A stretch of 6,371 nucleotides of DNA from an uncultured Pseudomonadota bacterium (GTDB taxonomy: Bacteria > Pseudomonadota > Gammaproteobacteria > Burkholderiales > Burkholderiaceae_C): NCBI GenBank assembly GCA_900320815.1, contig ONTY01000174.1, positions 1 to 6,371 on the forward strand, written 5' to 3'. Under the pieces are notes generated by a model, which worked only from the letters and a program-made list of their open reading frames with translations, ran no database searches and was not told where the DNA came from. The translations under genes were made by a program, and so were the position numbers. Each line of letters begins with the position of its first letter. Within the stretch, counting starts at the first letter, position 1. This document shows positions 6,060 to 6,371 of this stretch, piece after piece.

Positions 6060-6371
6060 GAGTATCGAACTCGGCGCGTGCCAGCACGATGGCGTCCACC
6101 TTGGCGGCGCCGGCAGCCAGCAGGCAGCGCGCAGCTTCAAACAGGCTGCCGCCGCTGGTCATGACGTCGTCCAGCAGCACGATGCACCGCCCGCGCACTT
6201 TGGCGGCGTGCTGCGGGTGCACGCCAAAGGCGCCGCGCAGATTGCCGAGGCGCTTTTGGCGTGGCAGCGTGCGCTGCGGCGGCGTATGGCGCGGGTGCAG
6301 CAGCCAGCGCCGCTGCACAGGCGGCGCACCCGGTATGCAGACGGCAAGCTGGCGCGCGAGCAGCGCCGCCG
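6052..6371 (-). CDS. comF: ComF family protein, 3' part
   Basis: The last 105 residues of a ComF-type protein; the start and the usual N-terminal zinc-binding region lie beyond the window. ComF proteins have a type I phosphoribosyltransferase fold and are needed for uptake or handling of transforming DNA in competent bacteria; the enzyme reaction is not established. Seen: RHTPPQRTLPRQKRLGNLRGAF, the family's signature segment, then the PRPP-binding motif VLLDDVMTSGGSL with its Asp pair at 6166-6171, and the closing helix-strand AAGAAKVDAIVLARA. The frame is open to the window edge. It is upstream of gspF on the same strand, ~263 bases away. Confidence 0.88.
   Translation of the reverse strand, partial: AALLARQLAVCIPGAPPVQRRWLLHPRHTPPQRTLPRQKRLGNLRGAFGVHPQHAAKVRGRCIVLLDDVMTSGGSLFEAARCLLAAGAAKVDAIVLARAEFDTHE

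Noticed and set aside
1..6371. tRNA, rRNA, CRISPR array or insertion sequence
   Set aside because: No cloverleaf, no regularly spaced repeats, and no transposase or terminal inverted repeats seen on either strand.

Overview
The window suggests a GC-rich proteobacterium, probably a betaproteobacterium of the Burkholderiales. That placement rests on codon use, on the GspF and ComF protein sequences, and on the Npt-like MFS protein; no marker gene settles it. The left two thirds is transcribed rightward and the right third leftward, so the two halves converge near 4545-4568.

Left half (+ strand). The window opens inside an aldo/keto reductase whose last ~25 codons are thrown out of frame by one extra AT in an (AT)3 tract. 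Next is a 752-codon open frame that joins a complete-looking 12-helix MFS transporter (Npt/nucleotide-carrier-like family) to an ExoA-like family 2 glycosyltransferase. The glycosyltransferase part has lost its first beta-strand motif. Then comes a GT39/ArnT-like membrane glycosyltransferase that reads as a full ~515-residue protein only if two breaks are repaired: one at its start codon and one at a run of eight G inside the gene. This gene is visibly AT-richer than its surroundings. Together the genes look like a surface-polysaccharide or lipid-glycosylation locus that is either decaying or being switched by slippage at short repeats.

Right half (- strand). An intact stand-alone gspF (type II secretion inner-membrane platform protein, GTG start) is preceded upstream by the 3' end of comF (phosphoribosyltransferase-like competence/DNA-uptake protein), which runs off the window. 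About 260 bases between them hold only a doubtful 37-codon ORF.

The main points for a second look are the MFS-GT2 fusion, the G8 tract as a possible phase-variation switch, and the cluster of small indels on the left beside an intact gspF that itself carries 8-base homopolymers. Sequencing or assembly error is the main rival explanation for every broken frame and cannot be excluded from one sequence.
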